Shown here piece by piece: positions 14,242 to 16,242 of a stretch of 16,242 bases of DNA. The position numbers were made by a program, and so were the translations under genes. The stretch is taken from NCBI GenBank assembly GCA_030145435.1, contig JAQYVQ010000139.1, positions 1-16,242 of the forward strand, read 5' to 3'. Source of the DNA: Syntrophobacteria bacterium (GTDB lineage Bacteria > Desulfobacterota > DSWW01). The number at the start of each line of letters is the position of its first letter. Within the stretch, counting starts at the first letter, position 1. Under the pieces are notes generated by a model that did not search any database, was not told the origin of the DNA, and worked only from the letters and a program-made list of their open reading frames with translations.

Positions 14242-14496
14242 TGAGCGAGAATGTCCCGGCAGGGTAATCGTGGAACAGCCCCCGGAAGGACACGATCTAT
14301 GTTGTAGCGGAGAGGCGGCCGAGTCCGCTCCCTGACCGCTGCCATCGGCAACGACGGAGTTGACGCGGCTGACGACCCGCTGAAGCTCGGTCGATCCACA
14401 GTCCGAGCATTTCATCTCGATCTTATCCTTTGTATTCCTCACGAGCAGTTCGGTCAGTCCTCGACACTGCTGGCATACGAACTCGTATATGGGCAA
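14239..14496 (-). CDS. FmdB-type zinc-ribbon protein
   Basis: 85-aa protein starting MPIYEFVCQQC, the usual beginning of FmdB/CxxC small zinc ribbons. C8/C11 and C30/C33 (KCSDCGS) form one zinc site. The remainder is low-complexity and ends SCPSGGCSTITLPGHSRS. The start is TTG at 14496, with GGAGG seven nt upstream; no ATG or GTG in frame fits the conserved MPIYE start. A near-consensus promoter lies upstream at 14585-14613. The stop TAG is the last triplet of palindromic repeat copy 2, so the present C-terminus may be shaped by that insertion. FmdB proteins are putative regulators; the function here is unproven. Confidence 0.87.
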   Translation of the reverse strand: MPIYEFVCQQCRGLTELLVRNTKDKIEMKCSDCGSTELQRVVSRVNSVVADGSGQGADSAASPLQHRSCPSGGCSTITLPGHSRS

Positions 14497-14584
14497 ACCG
14501 TATCCTCCCTTTCATCAACGCCTCGCTTCAGGGTAAGCGCTCCATAGAAGCGAAGGCGGTCTCATCCAGGCAAACGTATACTAG

Positions 14585-14613
14585 ATTATAGCAACTCGCC
14601 CGGTTTTTTTCAA
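14585..14613 (-). promoter_or_regulatory. Near-consensus sigma70 promoter for the FmdB-type gene
   Basis: Minus strand TTGAAA (14613-14608), a 17-nt spacer and a perfect TATAAT (14590-14585) preceded by TGC. About 80 nt remain to the TTG start codon. It is the best promoter match in the window. Confidence 0.7.
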
Positions 14614-14629
14614 AGGGCGTGCCATTCTT

Positions 14630-14935
14630 CTATTCATCTCCCTCGGCGGGCCACTCTTCATAAAAGGGGTTCTGTCTCAATTGGCAGCTTCGGTTCCCGT
14701 CCTGCCACTTCTTCCAGGACTGGATACGCTTCTTGGCTTCTTCGGCCGAAATGCCCAAAAGTCTCCGCACCTCCCCCTTGGGAATGCAGCACGTGAAATA
14801 GGCATAGTGCACCAGATCTTCGAGCATGTTCTCGGTCAGGCCCTCTTCGGAATCCAGCAACCCCTTCTTGATCAGGATCGCCCGGATCTCTCGGAGGCAC
14901 GCATTTGGATCGTAGGTTGAGGGAGTTTGGGGCAT
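14630..14935 (-). CDS. Unrecognised 101-aa protein with helical, HTH-like C-terminal part
   Basis: I do not recognise a family. MPQTPSTYDPNACLREIRAILIKKGLLDSEEGLTENMLEDLVHYAYFTCC is followed by PKGEVRRLLGISAEEAKKRIQSWKKWQ, which could form a helix-turn-helix-like or other helical bundle. Cys13, Cys49, Cys50 and a later Cys do not make a clear metal motif. The start ATG at 14935 has GGAAG nine nt upstream. Amino-acid composition and codon use look like those of the neighbours, so it is likely a real gene. It is divergent from the TPR gene across the heptad repeat region. The family is likely lineage-specific. Confidence 0.7.
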   Translation of the reverse strand: MPQTPSTYDPNACLREIRAILIKKGLLDSEEGLTENMLEDLVHYAYFTCCIPKGEVRRLLGISAEEAKKRIQSWKKWQDGNRSCQLRQNPFYEEWPAEGDE

Positions 14936-14980
14936 GGGTTTTATCTTCCAGATTCGCAGATTTCAGATCTCTTGCACTTA

Positions 14981-15090
14981 TAAGCTATTAGCTGTTAGCC
15001 TTTAGCTTTTAGCCCACCCCTCCGCCCCTGTTTCGCTGCATCTCGAGGGAGGTGGAGGGGAGCTAAGAGCTAACAGCTAATAGCTATTTT
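14981..15090. repeat. Inverted array of 7-bp AGCNNTT units
   Basis: The left arm reads AGCTATT-AGCTGTT, then AGCCTTT, AGCTTTT and AGCC (14983 on). The right arm is the inverted counterpart, with GCTAACAGCTAATAGCT (15069-15085) exactly complementary to AGCTATTAGCTGTTAGC (14983-14999). Degenerate GC-rich arms (ACCCCTCC compared with GGAGGTGGAGG) lie inside, around a loop near 15029-15048. The array combines 7-bp periodicity with overall dyad symmetry between two divergent genes. No ORF of interest covers it. Confidence 0.85.
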
Positions 15091-15162
15091 ATCCCACCGA
15101 GCAAACAACATCCAGCTTGCTTTCCGGCAAGCCGGTCCCGGATACGACCGAAGGGAGCCCCG

Positions 15163-15876
15163 ATGGCCTCAATCAAGGAAATGAAAGAGCTTCTTCTGCA
15201 GTGCCGGGCAGAGGGAGAGGAAAGGCAGGTCGCCAACCTTGCCTACAAGCTCGGAGATACCTACCGGGAGAAGAGAAAGTGGGAGGAGGCCTTGCCCCTG
15301 TTGGAAGAATCCCTCGAACTGTGTAGAAGGCACGAAAACCCGGAGGGGGGAGCCGTTGTGGCCCTGTCTCTTGCCGAACTCCATCTGGAGCGGGACGATC
15401 CCGACCAGGCGGAGCGGCTGGCAAGCCCCGCTCTCGTCTTTTTCAGGGAACGGGAGGACATCAAAGGTCAGGTCAAGGCCTCTCTTCTCCTGGGTGACAT
15501 CCATTGGGCCAAAAGAGAACCCGAGGCCGCGATTCCTTACTACGAGGAGGCCTTGAGTCCCTGCAAGGAGCGCGGGGACGTGACGGGGACGGCCTCCTTG
15601 CTCGATCGCCTGGCAAAGATGCACCGTCTCCTCAACAAGGAGGAACAGGCCCTCGCCTACTTCCAGGAGTCTCTCGGCTGCTGGCAGAAGCTCGAGGTCC
15701 CGGACCGGGAAGCCATGACATGGGCAAACATGGGGGATATCTGCAAGAGGCGGGGAGACATCTCACGAGCCATCCGCTGCCACGAACAGGCCCTGGCCCT
15801 ACACCGGCACCTGAAGAACCCGAAGGCTGTCGAGGCCCTGGAAAAGGAGTTGGAGGCTCTGCAGAGAGGCTGTTGA
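15163..15876 (+). CDS. Tetratricopeptide-repeat (TPR) protein
   Basis: 237-aa soluble protein of about five to six TPR units. Examples are NLAYKLGDTYREKRKWEEALPLLEESLEL (24-52), SLLLGDIHWAKREPEAAIPYYEEAL, LLDRLAKMHRLLNKEEQALAYFQESL and TWANMGDICKRRGDISRAIRCHEQALALH. The units follow the usual W/L-G-Y-A-P pattern of 34- to 40-residue helical hairpins. No signal peptide or extra domain is present, so it is probably a cytoplasmic scaffold with an unknown partner. The start ATG at 15163 has AAGGGAG six nt upstream. The last residues RGC and the TGA stop come from the terminus of palindromic repeat copy 3, so the native tail may have been replaced. Confidence 0.88.
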   Translation: MASIKEMKELLLQCRAEGEERQVANLAYKLGDTYREKRKWEEALPLLEESLELCRRHENPEGGAVVALSLAELHLERDDPDQAERLASPALVFFREREDIKGQVKASLLLGDIHWAKREPEAAIPYYEEALSPCKERGDVTGTASLLDRLAKMHRLLNKEEQALAYFQESLGCWQKLEVPDREAMTWANMGDICKRRGDISRAIRCHEQALALHRHLKNPKAVEALEKELEALQRGC

Positions 15877-16041
15877 GAAACGGCCATCTGCGGCGTTGCA
15901 CTCATCCTTCGTCACTGCGGCGTACGGTGTACGCCTCATCGTTACATGGACCCCCGCCTTCGCGGGGGCAGGTCTCGCGCGCCTTGCATCTGACCATTTC
16001 TCAACAGCCTCTACGACGAGGTGCTTTCGACACCCTCATTA
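15866..16041. repeat. Palindromic repeat, copy 3
   Basis: The left end GAGGCTGTTGAGAAACGG (15866 on) and right end (reverse complement GAGGCTGTTGAGAAATGG, to 16011) are terminal inverted repeats. As in copy 1, a second outer terminus-like stretch follows (16012-16041, TAATGAGGGTGTCGAAAGC on the minus strand), more degenerate here. The interior holds TACGGTGTA and the CCCCCGCCTTCGCGGGGG hairpin (15951-15968) also found in copy 2. The TPR gene ends in TGA inside the left terminus. Confidence 0.88.
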
Positions 16042-16044
16042 GGC

Positions 16045-16242
16045 TTATTCTCGGTCAGACGGCTTCTTGCCGATCTTCGTCAGCCAAAGGCAGAAATCCT
16101 GCATGCCCTGGCAGCGTTCTTCCCCCTTGGAGAGGCCGTAGCAAATCTCCCGCGCCCCCTGAACATAAGCGGAGTGAAGGGTTCCATCCTGCCCCTCCTC
16201 CCTGCTCTTGTGCAGAAGGAATTCTTCGAGTTGCAGGGCCGC
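16045..16242 (-). CDS. C-terminal fragment of an unrecognised protein (5' end beyond window)
   Basis: An open minus-strand frame enters at the window edge and ends at TAA (16045-16047), giving 65 residues: AALQLEEFLLHKSREEGQDG, then a segment with YVQGAREICYGLSKGEERC and a tail FCLWLTKIGKKPSDRE. It reads as ordinary coding sequence: open throughout, charged and helical. I do not recognise the family. The convergent TPR gene and repeat copy 3 lie beyond its end. Confidence 0.6.
   Translation of the reverse strand, partial: AALQLEEFLLHKSREEGQDGTLHSAYVQGAREICYGLSKGEERCQGMQDFCLWLTKIGKKPSDRE

Noticed and set aside
14082..14399. 105-aa minus-strand ORF
   Set aside because: It runs through palindromic repeat copy 2 and the wrong frame of the FmdB-type gene.
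14981..15090. Possible CRISPR array
   Set aside because: The periodicity is 7 bp with dyad symmetry; there are no 25-40 bp repeats separated by unique spacers and no cas genes.

Overview
The window looks like a chromosomal segment from a sulfate- or sulfite-reducing bacterium of the Desulfobacterota (former Deltaproteobacteria). The main evidence is a minus-strand dissimilatory sulfite reduction (dsr) accessory cluster: dsrN-like amidase, dsrC, an RsbRD-domain gene, dsrM, dsrK, dsrJ, dsrO, dsrP and a 2[4Fe-4S] ferredoxin (11557 down to 3636). The catalytic genes dsrAB are not in the window. Assignment to a genus is not possible from this sequence.

Layout. 1-1697 (-): argS, cut at its 3' end by the window edge. 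1698-2164: a 467-bp intergenic stretch with a 27-bp inverted repeat. 2165-3579 (+): the siroheme pair cobA and sirC, overlapping by 4 bp. 3583-3615: a stem-loop between convergent genes. 3636-11557 (-): the dsr cluster, tightly packed from dsrM to dsrP, with larger gaps around dsrC and the RsbRD gene. 11558-11976: a divergent control region with a sigma70-like promoter on each strand, a TGAATGA/TCATTCA operator-like palindrome and a structured leader. 11977-12240 (+): a small zinc-ribbon protein. 12392-14025 (-): two tandem YkgJ-type cysteine-cluster paralogues. 14239-14496 (-): an FmdB-type zinc ribbon with a TTG start. 14630-14935 (-): an unrecognised 101-aa protein. 15163-15876 (+): a TPR protein. 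16045-16242 (-): the C-terminal end of an unrecognised protein.

How the genes fit together. CobA and SirC supply precorrin-2, sirohydrochlorin and siroheme, the cofactor of dissimilatory sulfite reductase. The CbiA-like protein beside dsrC is best read as DsrN, which amidates that cofactor. DsrAB (elsewhere) would pass sulfur to the C-terminal cysteines of DsrC. The DsrMKJOP membrane complex would re-reduce the resulting DsrC trisulfide using menaquinol or other electrons, and the terminal ferredoxin is a plausible soluble partner. Cofactor supply, sulfur carrier and membrane redox complex therefore lie within about 9.5 kb.

The right third has smaller accessory genes and a family of palindromic repeats (three copies at 12238-12394, 14071-14241 and 15866-16041). 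Their ends supply the stop codons of four neighbouring genes. A separate inverted array of 7-bp AGCNNTT-type units lies at 14981-15090. No tRNA, rRNA, CRISPR array, transposase or phage gene was seen.
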